A stretch of 28,533 bases of DNA, taken from positions 1 through 28,533 of the forward strand of contig WTXI01000409.1 of NCBI GenBank assembly GCA_022376515.1. Direction: 5' to 3'. Position numbers and translations under genes: made by a program. How positions within the stretch are numbered: position 1 is the stretch's first letter; the number at the start of each line of letters is the position of its first letter. Of the stretch, positions 1 through 10,414 are shown in pieces. The notes under the pieces are model-generated. The model had not been told where the DNA came from and ran no database searches. It was given only the letters and a program-made list of their open reading frames with translations. The stretch is from Lactifluus volemus. Its lineage: Eukaryota; Basidiomycota; Agaricomycetes; Russulales; Russulaceae.

Positions 1-340
1 CACATTGAATGTCTTAAGTAATTGCATTAAACGTCTTAAGCAGTCGCATTAAACATATTAAGCAATCGCTTAAGTAGTCATATTAAATGTCTTAAGTAGT
101 CGCATTAAAAGGTCTTAAGGAGTCACATTAAGCTTCTTAAACAGTCGCATTAACCTGCTTAAGCAGCAGCGTTAAGCAGTTTAATAGGAAGGATCTGCTT
201 AACCCAATAAAACTTGCTTGTGTCAATAAAAATTTAATTAAAAAATATTTTCCTTAAACCTTATTAAAACGACATTTAAGGACGTTTAAGTCAGTTTAAG
301 GAGTGTCAAGCCAGTGCTAATAAATATCGACTTTTACTGA
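1..340. repeat. AT-rich, TTAA-rich degenerate tandem repeat block
   Basis: About eight imperfect units of roughly 22 bp follow one another between positions 4 and 185, with a core close to TCTTAAGCAGTCGCATTAAA. Each unit carries TTAA twice, so TTAA recurs about every 11 bases. From about 185 to 340 the repeat decays into general AT-rich sequence that still contains many TTAA words and short TTTAAG motifs. No open reading frame of note crosses it. The block may continue beyond the left edge. It could be a minisatellite or decayed repeat DNA; nothing seen here identifies a transposon. Confidence 0.7.
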
Positions 341-502
341 TGTGCTTCGTCCCTACTACATCAGATGCAACTAGTTACTATCGTCAATGTATTATCTTCC
401 TCTACCACGATGATGGGAATAGGTTTGATTCAAGAAGTGAAGCGGCAAGTGAAATAAACATTTATTGCAGAGAGATAGGAAATCTGGCCCGCTCGCCGAA
501 CT

Positions 503-778
503 GGCACGTGGCTTTTTACGGCATTCCCGGGCCAGAGGGAAAGATTTACCCCACTCGTCAATGGCACTGCCAACAACGCCCATCGCTTCATCCTCTAACA
601 TCAAACCAAAAAGATCAAAGAAGCCATCAGAAAAAATCTCGAAAGGAAAACGCGGCGCTGAACGCTCAGGCTGCCCGTGCTGTTGTTGGGATATCGAACA
701 GCGATGAGGCGGCCGCCTACTACACACCTCCCGCAGCAGGCAGCGGCGTTCCAGCGGACTACGATGATATCGAGTTTG
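503..778 (+). pseudogene. Truncated, frameshifted copy of RPA34 exon 1
   Basis: This 276 bp stretch aligns by eye along its full length with 4493-4783, which spans the 5' leader and first exon of the intact RPA34-like gene. The ATG at 561 corresponds to the ATG at 4564, and the first 24 or so codons match closely. A +1 length change in the A-rich stretch near 640 then throws the frame, and reading from 561 hits a stop at 705-707. The matching protein text (for example GISNSDEA against GISNRNEA) continues in another frame. The copy ends before the conserved ELWLIRAP segment; exons 2 and 3 are absent. It is a partial duplicate that cannot make the protein. A short poly-T stretch after it (about 808-818) recalls the poly-T start of the real intron 1. 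Confidence 0.8.
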
Positions 779-1482
779 CACGGTGTTATATATATGTATC
801 TTTAATTTTTTTTTTCACCAGGCGGAGAGAAAGTGATCGCCTTGACATCCCAATCTAGACTCGCATCTCGTCCAAAGACGAGTGAGCGGTTCGACTTAGC
901 TTGGTGCACCAACATTTTTTTATCGTGACCGGTAGAGGGCTTTCTTGGTGGGCTCATTAGGAACTGTTGGGAGTGATTCTAATCAGACCACCTCGACAAA
1001 TGGCTATAGCGAGAGCGAAGGGTCCCTGATATGGCGCCCTGCAGAACTCCGGCGCATGTCACACATGGAGGCTGGCAGGTCTGGGCGGAATATTTTAGCA
1101 TGTAACCAATCTTGGGCTATGTGTTGCTCAATCTAAAGTAGTCGATAAGGTCTCAGACATGACGATTTGAAGTGAAAATGATTCGACGACTATCGAGGAC
1201 GCCACACTCGGACGGCCGCGCAATCGAGGTCGAGGATGTGAGGCCCTCGAGGGTGCCTTTGAAAACTGAACATATGTACGAGGCACTCCAACGATAGACA
1301 CTGAGATGTGAGATGCCAGTGTGAGATAGGAATGCGGGTGTGAAATAAACGTGCCTTAACTGTGACTGGCTTTCCCGGCCCGGGCTCTTTCCTCAGGCTT
1401 CCGAAAGTCTGCCCTTTCCCGTGACATTCTACACCACCACCTTCGACATCCTGGCGTTTGGAGCTTGCGGGTGGAGATAAAT
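779..1482. other. Intergenic region with candidate promoter of the unknown gene
   Basis: No convincing coding sequence is visible. Short direct repeats of a GTGTGAGATA-like word lie near 1300-1350. A pyrimidine-rich stretch at about 1370-1440 precedes the ATG at 1483, which is the composition usual just upstream of fungal start codons. A small open frame at 945-1136 has no recognisable content. Confidence 0.4.
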
Positions 1483-4110
1483 ATGGATATACGCATTGAC
1501 GGCTACATTTCTCAAACGTTTGGTCCAGCGGACGCGGAGCAGTACATCACCCACCTTCTGGGGGGGTTAGACTACCAATCGCTCAATTCCACTCCCTTTC
1601 AGGAATGGCCAGGCGCATTCTTTATCACCACTCCCGCTATACAGGATGTTGCCACTTCTACCCAGATTAATGGAAGGCCTGCTTGGCTGCTCGACTACCA
1701 GATTTGCTCTTCTGGCTCTGTCGTTCCACAATACATTTGGCGCCCAAACAATCCTTCCGATGTCCGTCGCCACGCCAATGCGACGCTTCATATGCCTATC
1801 TTCTTCGTTCACACGAATAGGGTTCGCTTGGGCTTGAACCTGATCAACGCTGCGGCTGGTGACTGCGGGATGCTGTTGGGTGCGCTCCAGGAAGCCCCAG
1901 TCGGGACCTCCTCGTCGATGTACGTTCGCATCAAGGTGGGCATTTTCCCAATTCGCGCGTCTTACGGACACTGAGTGTATTAATTTACCCTTCCAGTGGC
2001 CTGGTTACGACGACTGGTACAGACAAATCCTGATCAAGGACCAAACACAAGCCCGCGCTACGATTTCCATCGAGAAATTGGCAAAGCGGGTCGCAAATGC
2101 GGTGTGCCTGTTCTTTGATGTGAGCCCGCCAAACCCCATTTTGCTTCTCATGGAAACGTGATATTTAACCGTGAGGCAGCAAGCAGCACTGATGAATGGC
2201 CGCGATCCAGAGTGGAGGGTCGGTGGCTACACCGGCATCAGGAAGGAAGATGTCAACCTGATAGGATTGGTCCAAGTCTCCCAGGGAAGCTGGCAACCCA
2301 TTCTCCAACTCAATCGTTGGGTCTTCTCTGCCAATCGTTATATCCTGTCTGCCAATCGTTCTATCATGTCTGGCAGTGGTGATCACGTGGGTCAAGCTTT
2401 GAGCGCTCCAACTGGAGAAATAGAAAGAAGCATGTCTTCTACTTCAGTTCACGACACACAGACAGACAGTGACTTGCACCTTGACAACGGAATGGGTCCT
2501 TACATTACGGCAAAAAAGGCATATAGTCACGCCCTGAGAATGGAAACACAACTCCAGGCCATATTTGCTACTATTGGTTTCAGTGATGAGTATGTCCTGC
2601 AGGTTGGCTTCAATGAGACTGCACTACGTGAAGGCCTACTCGTCGAGGAGATATACCTCTCTGTCAATGGAGATCTTCCTACTTTCAATGACCATACTGT
2701 ATGCAAGGCATTTGCATCTGTTTTCACTCCATTTCCCGGTGTGGTGTACACCCGAGAACGTATCGACTATCTGCCTGTCGACCCACCGGCCCATAGGTTC
2801 CGTCACTTGTCTTCACTTGGTGGTTTTAAAGTAAGGACTGCAAGTTCCAGCACAAGTACAGGTGCAGAAGGCAAAGGAACTGTTGGCCGTGATGAAGGTG
2901 GTGAAAGCGACCGCAGCGGAAAAGGGAAATCGAGGGAAGACCGGTCTGGGGCCGGAAGAGGAATGAATGAGGGGGGTGATAACGATGATGGCGGAGATGA
3001 CCCAGATCCAGAAGAACCCGGTGGAGGCTGCAGCTCTCGGAAGCCTGGATTTTATATCACGTTGAAATCAATGATGTCAATCAAAAGTGGAGGAATGGTT
3101 ACTCACGACATCACAACACGTGTGACTGCTGTGATCAAGGTTTGCTCATTTTATATGGAAGCTATGTAAATTCCATTCTCAGCTCATTCTAGGTTGATGC
3201 CAGTGTCGAAGATTCTAATTGGCCCGCTCCAAAGATTGGCGTCGACATGACTGCAATTGAAATGTCCTGTGAGACCCACCAAGACCCTCCTGGCCACTTG
3301 CACCGAGCCTACACATTGCTGCAGGCCGAGGTTCAGATAACCGCATGTTCAGCCCGGGCAATTGTGCTGGCATCGTACACTCCACTTCCTGTCCATTTTG
3401 ATGGTGACTCAAAGAAAAAGTCTACAAACAAATCCTTGTCCAGCGGTGTTGGGGCAAGTTTTGCAGCCCCACATAATCCAGCTGTAATGACTGGGATCAC
3501 AGTGGGCAGTACACAAACAGAAGAAATGGCAGGGCGCTGGGGGATTCATCCCCATGACCTCTCTTCCACGGACCGTCCAGCCCACCTTATGGATGAACTA
3601 TATCATTTTGTTGATGGGAAATACTGGCAATACATACCAAATGATGCAAGCTTTGACAATGTCGAGAGAGCAGCATTTGTGGATTCCAGTTCCCCCTCAG
3701 GAGTATTCCACATGAAGGAAAGGGTACCAACAAAAGTGGAAATCAAGGTCATGTCATTCTGGGAGACCAAGCCTAGGTCAATTGATCGCTGGCATGCGCT
3801 ATTCAACTTGAAGACCAATCTGTGGGGATCACTAGTACCCGGATCGGCCGAGAAGACCCCAGGTTTTGCTAACTTTATTTATGGGGTGTCCAATATCATC
3901 CACCTACGACAAGAGGCCCCTGATAAGGCGATGCCAATTCTGTTTGATAAAAACTTTCCAGTAGAGCTTGCTGAGGATCCCCAGCGTTTCAGAGCCGTTG
4001 ACTGGGTGCCTGAATACGAGAATCTGGAGGTGCCAATGCTTGCTGCGATCATAGGGAGAGCATCACTAGATAAGGCGGAACAACATGATCAAGGAAAGCT
4101 TTTACTGTAA
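1483..4110 (+). CDS. Unknown 817-residue protein, four exons
   Basis: I do not recognise this gene. Exons are 1483-1935, 1997-2119, 2180-3139 and 3193-4110. All junctions fall in phase 0, introns are 53-61 bp with GT-AG ends, and the joined frame is open for 817 residues. The ATG at 1483 has A at -3 and G at +4. The N-terminal part (about 1-230) is a globular-looking region with the motif WPGYDDWYRQI just after the first junction. A short repeat follows (NRWVFSANRYILSANRSI). Next comes a region to about 415, then a low-complexity acidic and Gly-rich linker at about 416-480, then a C-terminal domain of some 330 residues rich in likely beta strands. No signal peptide, membrane segment or known catalytic motif is visible. 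It lies between the broken and intact RPA34 copies. Function cannot be inferred; an orphan or lineage-restricted family is likely. Confidence 0.75.
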
Positions 4111-4115
4111 ACAAG

Positions 4116-4139
4116 GTGAGCAACTTGCTCACGAATAAA
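4116..4139 (+). terminator. Hairpin and AATAAA poly(A) signal after the unknown gene
   Basis: Five bases after the stop codon, 4116-4132 form a perfect inverted repeat, GTGAGCAA-C-TTGCTCAC. The hexamer AATAAA follows directly at 4134-4139. The hexamer is a classic polyadenylation signal and supports the end of the upstream gene. The role of the hairpin is unknown; it could be chance. Confidence 0.45.
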
Positions 4140-4563
4140 ATACCTATGAGGTACCTTCCTCCGACTCACCTTCCACGTCAGACGCTCAGCACCCAGCCTT
4201 CGAAGCCTCAATTTATTAGTACTCCGTGGTCTTTCACAGTCACTTTTCTTTTGTCGCTCGTCTAAACCTGTTATGATCTGCACTGGACTCAATGCTGATA
4301 GTGTTGTAACATTGTACCTTTCTACAATTCTCTCGCTTCGTCTGTAAGCTTCTGGAATCTCCCAGAATGCTGTAGGTAGCCTCAGGTAGAACTTGGAGAT
4401 AGAGCACTTAGTAGTATGCCGAGGGGTGTTTCAAGTTATCAGTTCGTGATGGGAGCGACACTTGCGAGCGCCGACTCGGAGCGGGTAACATTGGCACGTG
4501 GTTCTCTACGGTCCCGGGCCAAAGGCCACTGGCGAGGGGGAAGGCTTACTGCTCCCTTCGTCA
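4140..4563. promoter_or_regulatory. Intergenic region holding the RPA34 promoter and leader
   Basis: This gap contains the 3' flank of the unknown gene and the upstream region of the RPA34-like gene. The last 70 bases (from 4493) are duplicated at 503-560, so the duplication took leader as well as coding sequence. No clear TATA box is visible. Confidence 0.4.
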
Positions 4564-5597
4564 ATGGCACCGCCAACAACACCCATCGCTTCATCCTCTT
4601 ACATCAAACCAAACAAGTTAAAGAAGCCATCAGAAAAGCCTCGAAAAGAAAACGCGGCGTCGTTGAACGCTGAGGCTGCCAATGCTGTTGTCGGGATATC
4701 GAACCGCAATGAGGCTAGTAGCACACTTCCCGTAGCAGCAGACAGCAGCGTTCCGGCAGACTACTACGGTGATGTCGAGTTTGGAGAGTTTGACCATGAC
4801 GCGGTGAACGCGGACGAACATTCCGAGCTCTGGCTAATCAGAGCTCCAACTGCTGTGCGTTTTTTTTTTTTTTTTGGCGGTTCTCTCTGCAACACTGAAA
4901 CTCGCATGTTTTCCTTTTTGTTCGTTTCAAGATGAAATCGGGCCTTTTTCAAGGTGTCAAGATTTCGCCACGATTGGGCCAAGTGGGTGATATACACCGT
5001 AAAAGGACTACGTATGACATGTATGCGCTCGAGCCTCCTCTACCTGCCGTCAACGACGAGAGTGGGAATAACGATCGTCGTGAAGGTGTTCAGGAGGGTG
5101 GTACAGCCGCCATGGCGCATGTAGGCGTAGGTGTCAGCGCAGAGGAACTCGGCAATCTCTCCGTACTCCTTCCATGTAAAAGGAAGGGCAGAAAGCATTA
5201 TCTCGGTGCGTGTTCCCATCCGACATCGTAGACATTTGATTTCCCTACTTAGAAAAAAAACCATTTTTCTTTTTGGTGATTTCCTCCACTTTGGATACTT
5301 TTTTTTGCAGCTTCAAAGCCTATCACGCGTCACCTTGTTGTCGCAGGACGTCCTCCAAAACCCACGAACCCAGACCCCTCCTCAGATTCCACTACTCATC
5401 TAAACCCTCCGCGAGAGGCGTACCCTGATGAAGCATTTACGCATCGCTTTCGGCCATACGGTGACCCTGGTGATCCTCCACATGAAGAACACACGGGCGT
5501 AGAACTGACGGAAGTCAGCACGAAAGAGAAGGAGAAGCGAAAGCGAAAAGGAAGCGAACCTGGGTCACCGAAGAAAAAGGCGAAAACAACTGCCTAG
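4564..5597 (+). CDS. RPA34: DNA-directed RNA polymerase I subunit A34.5-like (RPA34)
   Basis: Exons 4564-4854, 4932-5205 and 5311-5597 join to 283 codons plus stop. The family (A34.5 in yeast, PAF49/CAST in mammals) pairs with A49 as a TFIIF-like module of RNA polymerase I in the nucleolus and helps rRNA synthesis. The conserved ELWLIRAPTA segment (about residues 88-97) continues across intron 1 into GLFQGVKISPRLG, and RKGRKHYLASKPITRHLVV follows across intron 2. The tail is lysine-rich and charged (KEKEKRKRKGSEPGSPKKKA), as expected for this family. The N-terminal lysine- and alanine-rich part is poorly conserved. Intron 1 starts with a 16-17 base poly-T run just after the donor. The gene converges on the SLC41-like gene with 139 bp between stops. 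Identification rests on motifs and architecture without a search; similarity in this family is always weak. Confidence 0.72.
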
Positions 5598-5736
5598 TCG
5601 CACAAGCGATCGCATCCAACAATAATTTATATGTATGCGTAATCAATAGTTATACAAAAGATAGATGAGTGGATCTAAAAGTCAGGTATTGTACTACAGT
5701 CACGACGGCGCCACGCAAACAGCGCTACGAGTAGCG

Positions 5737-7607
5737 CTATCCTTTTGGAAGGCTCTGGACATGGAAGCCAATAGCAGAGGCCAGCTCGAAACACGATACG
5801 AGTAGGATCTGTCCCGACAGGTCCATGATCGCCGAATGTATCGGCAAAGCATAGATGTCTGGGTCGTATCCACGTGCCCAAAGGTAGTTGGTCAGATAAA
5901 ACCCCACGACGAGGGATATCGTAATCTAGGAAATGTTAGAGATCGCGAGCACTGTTCGAGACATGGACTCGACTCACGCCGATGCAGAGAAAGAACAATG
6001 CGAGCATAGAGAATGCGAATGGTGCAGCGAGCCACGAGAAGAGGCGTAAGACGATGAAATAGATGAGCCCGACGGGCGCGGCGACGAGTAGGAGTACGAT
6101 GAACACGACACGCGGAGTAGGCTCATGGCTCCCCCAAGTGATGGTGCCCGCCGGATTGCCGATAGCTGATGCCATGGCATGTAAAGCGGTCGATAGACGG
6201 GAAACAAAGATAGAGCCAGTTCCGCCAGGAATGCCTAAGGATAAAATAGGGTGTCAGCAGGGTGAGGGTACGAAGGGTGTTCAAAGAGAGGTGCCTACCA
6301 CCAAAGGCGACAGCGAGAAGCGCATACCCATCATAACGAGTCACGAACAAGTCGAGCACGATTCCAGATGCGCTCGAAATCACCATGGCACCGAGTAACG
6401 GCGTCCAGCCGTCTTTCAAGAGTGGTCTGACACGTTCATTCTTCCGGACGATTGATGCGCATGCCGTAGCGAAGAGGATGATGACCGCGATGACAACAAA
6501 GGGAGCTGGCGTGCCGATACCGAGGATAATAAGGGTAGACATCACAGCCAAGAGTGACAGAGTGATGAGGTCACCCAGGCAGGATGCGATTGGCGGGGCA
6601 ATGTTATCTGGGAGTAGGACATGAACTAGCGCTTAGAAGCGCTGAAAACGTGGACCGCACCGGGGTCGAGACCGAATTTTCGGCAAAGGACGACGAGAAA
6701 ACACACGAACGAACCCAGCACAATTGCCGAGAGACAGGCGGCAGACATAGAGGTAGACGCGACCACCATGAATCTAATAACGGAGCAGGTCAGAATCTAA
6801 CGCAAACGTCGATCACCAAAGATGTACTCATTGAAACCGGATTTCGAGGCCCCAACAGGGGCGGGGGTCGGCCGGGGTCGCCTAAGCGAATGGCGATGAC
6901 CTGTGCTTCGTGAATGACGAAATAGGTCTCTTGTTTCGGCTAACAACGGTTCGGATGGATTCTCGCCCGCTCCGGGTACAATCGTGCTGAGAAAGAAGGA
7001 GACGGATGCAGCGATGAAGGAGACGACCGCAGCTTGCACCTGAAGCAGGGCTAGGTTACCGAGGATGATGTTATTCCGCACGGATGGGGTGTCGAGGTCG
7101 CCCATGTTGGACGCGGTTCCGAGACGAGCGGAAAGGTTCATTTCTATGTTGCCTTTGAGATTAAGGATGACGGGGACGATCGCGATAAGTTCGTTGACAC
7201 TGGCCATCGCTTCCCAGTGCTTCCACAGCGTAAGGGAAAGATACGAAGAGTAAGAATGAGTAGCGCACAGAAATATGGTCAAATAGTTCGCCAGTAGATA
7301 GACTGCCTATCGTCGAGAAGAGGAGGATCGGAGACGTCTAGGGTTTTCAAGTCTGGAACTACAAGATGACAAGAGACAAGTGGCCCACCTCAATAATGAT
7401 CCTAAATGTTTGTCCCACAAATTTTACAGCAGTTGACTGTGCTTTCTGGTGCGATCGCGACTGGCTGCTTCCACCAAGTAGGGCATGTTCACCATCGTCC
7501 TCATCGTTGTCAGAATCATAATCGTCATTGTGAGAGTCGTGAGAGTCTGGAGTTGTATCCAGATGTGCGAGTTCTATGTGTAAAGAAGGAGAAGAAGGGC
7601 GGCTCAT
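5737..7607 (-). CDS. SLC41/MgtE-type divalent cation transporter
   Basis: Seven exons (7389-7607, 7269-7337, 6828-7219, 6661-6773, 6299-6607, 5978-6234, 5737-5925) join to 515 residues. The protein is a multi-pass membrane transporter with the two MgtE repeats of the SLC41 family, which moves Mg2+ and related divalent cations. Repeat 1 shows VPVILNLKGNIEMNLSARLG (about 111-130), preceded by GSLSTGELFDHISHW. Repeat 2 has DPDNIAPPIASCLGDL (about 263-278), with the acidic and proline residues expected in the ion path, and near the C-terminus YDPDIYALPIHSAIMDLSGQ. The N-terminal 70 residues are cytosolic-looking and very acidic, with Asp/Asn/His runs. Introns are 49-65 bp. The exon 3 donor was chosen at GTACAT because only that gives the conserved GFNE-FMVVAS junction. 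The gene shares a short divergent promoter with ADA3. Family assignment is firm; the exact ion and membrane (plasma or vacuolar) cannot be told. Confidence 0.9.
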
Positions 7608-7879
7608 GTAAGTCAGTCGAGAGGGGAGGAAATACTATAAACGGTAATCAAGTTATAAAAGCGTGGGAAAGACTGGCACTTCGGTGGCGGGCGTAAACCT
7701 TGTAACCGCTCGCTCGCTGTCTCAAGTCCGTCAATCTTCGGTCTTGTCTCTCTCCTCTACTTCTCTCTCTCGTCCTCCGGACAATCTCCATTTCTACCCG
7801 AACATCCCTCGGAGCACTCCCGAATCACTTTTACCCAGGTTTCTCACCCGCTCGGGAGCGCGCGAACTCACAGGGACAA
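7608..7879. promoter_or_regulatory. 272 bp divergent promoter between SLC41-like and ADA3 genes
   Basis: The start codons of the two genes face away from each other across 272 bp. A TATAAAA box on the + strand at 7654-7660 could serve ADA3. A long CT-rich stretch at about 7725-7800 precedes the ADA3 ATG. A related CTATAAA word at 7635-7641 could be read as a weak TATA element for the minus-strand gene. Confidence 0.5.
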
Positions 7880-10253
7880 ATGTCGTCTTTGCTCGTTCCA
7901 TACCCTTCAGTACATCCCTTTCGCTCTCAGGTAGTCAAAAGCACTCCAGATGTTGTTCCACCGACGGAAGAGCTCGAAGCGCTGCAGTCTGAACTTATCG
8001 AACTTCGCCAGCATACCTTGGAACGCGCCAAGAAGGCTGATGAAGATCTACGGACTATCGAGGAATCTATGAAGAAGCTGAAGGAAAGAGAGAAGGGTAA
8101 AGCAAGGCTTGTTGAAAGGACGAAACGAGAATGTACGTTAATCTTCTTTACCGCTTCCGCAAGTTGATCTGATCGATACCATTCCTCCCTATCCTGCCTT
8201 TTTGCGACCTCTCGGTTCTACGAATTCTTGCTCTATTCTGGTCGTTTCTATCTATATCGACACTGTTCACCCTGTGGCCTCCCGCTGACATGTCTCCGCT
8301 GCTACCCCCGTGACGTCTTGTCCGCCTGCCCGGACGTTGGCCTAATCCTTGTGATAACCTCCTTCCCATCCTCCATTGACCGTCTATCACCTCCTTTACT
8401 CACCTTGTCGCGTCGGACTGCTTACCCCTCACTGTGTGTGGTCTACGCATCTACATCTATCAGTCACACCGCTTCCTGCCGAACCCAACGATACACGCGG
8501 GAGTTCTCATTCCCAGTCATCAGCCCCCACCCGTTTTTCCTCTTTGCCCATCGCCGCATCTTCTTCTCGCTCGTCATTGGACCCTCGTAAACCGTGAGTT
8601 TGCGCTTCTCACTACATCATACCGGCTCTACATCTGCCATAGGGCACCGGATGACAAGAAAAAAAAGAAAAAGCGGAAACGAGATGAAGACTCGGATGAC
8701 GACCTGGGTATCACCCCACCTTCTCTGAGCTACTGAAGAAACACTTACCTTTACCGTCAGAGTCTCATAGCGGAAAGGCCCACAAACCGACACCACCACC
8801 AGCACCGCACCATTCCCAACCTTTCATTCCCAAAGTCAAATCTGCTGGTTCCTTCGCCAACCTTTCTCAAAAGGTAACATTCCATCCTCCCTGAGGCTGC
8901 TATCGGTATCTGAATTCCCGTCCACAAAGGCACCGTCTGGCCCAGACTTTACCGTACCCCAAGTAACGCAACTCCTTCCACCCAAGCCGCCAGTACCACC
9001 ACCTCCAATACCAGGTCCCAGTAAGCCTACCGATGTCATGGAGGACTTTAGTAAGGCAAAGCAACCCTCTCACATACTCGTGAGCACCTTCTACGCGAGC
9101 ATAGAGCCGTACCTTCGTCCTATCAGAGAAGAGGACCTGGGCTTTCTTGAATTTCCTGGTGACGAAGCAGAGCCTTATATTATGCCAAGGCTCGGACAGC
9201 ACTACTCTGAACAATGGGAAGACGAGGATATGGCTGCGTATGACACTGTTCTACCCTCCACACAGGCTATCCGCGCGTCGAGCAGTTATGGGCGCCCAGC
9301 GTCCGTCGCTCCTGTTCTCCGATGGGACCCTGCTACTCTTAATGACGACGATTTGTTAGTTGAAGAGCGTGGTCACGGCCCCCTCACTGAGCGCCTAGTT
9401 AGCGCATTGTTACCTGTTGAGGATTCTGTCGTGTGGAAAGGGGTCAAAGCCGCTGAAGAGGCTATGGAAGGTCGGCATGGTGTCGGCGTTGGCACGGCTG
9501 CTGGTCGGCAGGTAATTGTGGAGGATCTTGAACGACGAATCAAAGATAGTCTAAAGTACCACAAAATCCTCGAAACCAACGTAAGTCGGTCTTTGGTTGC
9601 AGTCACGAGCCTACTCAAGTCAGTTTCTTTTCCCCCACTAGCCCGACTTTACGGACCCTGTAGACGATCCTGTTGCCACTGCCTTGAGGCAGGCACAGGA
9701 CGAGCTTCGTGCAGTCGTCGCTACAAACAAGGCGCGCAAGGCGCGGCTCCTGGCCATTGCGAAAGATAGGCTGGGCCACCAGGAGTACGTAGAAGCACGT
9801 GAGGCCCTAGACAAGAACATCCTTGCCCTGTTCGCAAAGTTGCAGAAGAAAGACGGACCAAAAGTCTCGAAGAAGAAAAAGCCCAAGAGCGATGCCAACG
9901 GTGCGGCACCTGTACCCACGCCCACACCACCGATAGGCACTTGGCCATCAGCGGCAGGACTTGGTCCCGACGACGAAAACATGCTGCGGGTACCCGAGGG
10001 CCTCGCACAGCTCATCTCGACGCGGCGGCAGTGGGTCGATAACATTGGCGACGTGTTTGAAGCGATGGAGCGTGAGCAGCCTGGGCGGATATACGGCCTT
10101 CCACAACGGAGCGTGTACGAGGGCATTGAGGCGGACATCACTGCGCTGCAGGAACGCATGAACGGTGGCGATCCGAGTATCAGTCCACCGGACGGGGCGG
10201 ACAAGGGGAAGGCTCGTGCAGTCGGGGAGGAGATGATGGATATCGACAGGTGA
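7880..10253 (+). CDS. ADA3: SAGA/ADA histone acetyltransferase subunit Ada3 (Ngg1)
   Basis: Six exons (7880-8132, 8464-8593, 8643-8707, 8761-8873, 8930-9580, 9642-10253) join to 607 residues. Ada3 links Gcn5 and Ada2 in the nuclear SAGA and ADA complexes, which acetylate histone H3 at promoters. A predicted coiled coil occupies about 28-84 (EELEALQSELIELRQHTLER). A Ser/Pro-rich segment follows, then a basic run near 130-145 that could be a nuclear localisation signal. The diagnostic C-terminal half contains YASIEPYLRPIREEDLGFL (about 242-260) and MPRLGQHYSEQWEDED. A lysine-rich loop (VSKKKKPKS) and a long helical tail end the protein. Intron 1 is 331 bp, far longer than the others (about 50-60 bp). 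The exon 3/4 boundary was set at CAG/8761 because it alone keeps the frame. The next gene starts 161 bp downstream on the same strand. Confidence 0.88.
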
Positions 10254-10414
10254 TGTCCATGTGCTGCGGGGGGTAACGTTATTACTTCAGTGCTTTACTA
10301 TGTATTTTGTCTTATTCCTCGGGGCCATATTCACATTTACCTGCGAGGCGCGATATTGACTCGGATGCGCGATAAGATCATATCACAAATGAGATCACGT
10401 GGATATGTATCGTC

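Noticed and set aside
1..185. CRISPR-like array
   Set aside because: Units are directly adjacent and degenerate, with no unique spacers of constant length, and the host is eukaryotic.
1567..1971. Long minus-strand open frame opposite exon 1 of the unknown gene
   Set aside because: It mirrors the codon pattern of the spliced plus-strand gene and has no introns or family motif of its own.
8228..8590. Open frame of 120 codons inside and after ADA3 intron 1
   Set aside because: It is a pyrimidine-rich read-through of intron sequence; from 8464 on the ADA3 frame gives the better protein.
8708..8842. Frameshift in ADA3 after the DEDSDDDL segment
   Set aside because: A 53 bp GT-AG intron (8708-8760) resolves it in phase and gives the family-like ESHSGKAHKPTPPP continuation.
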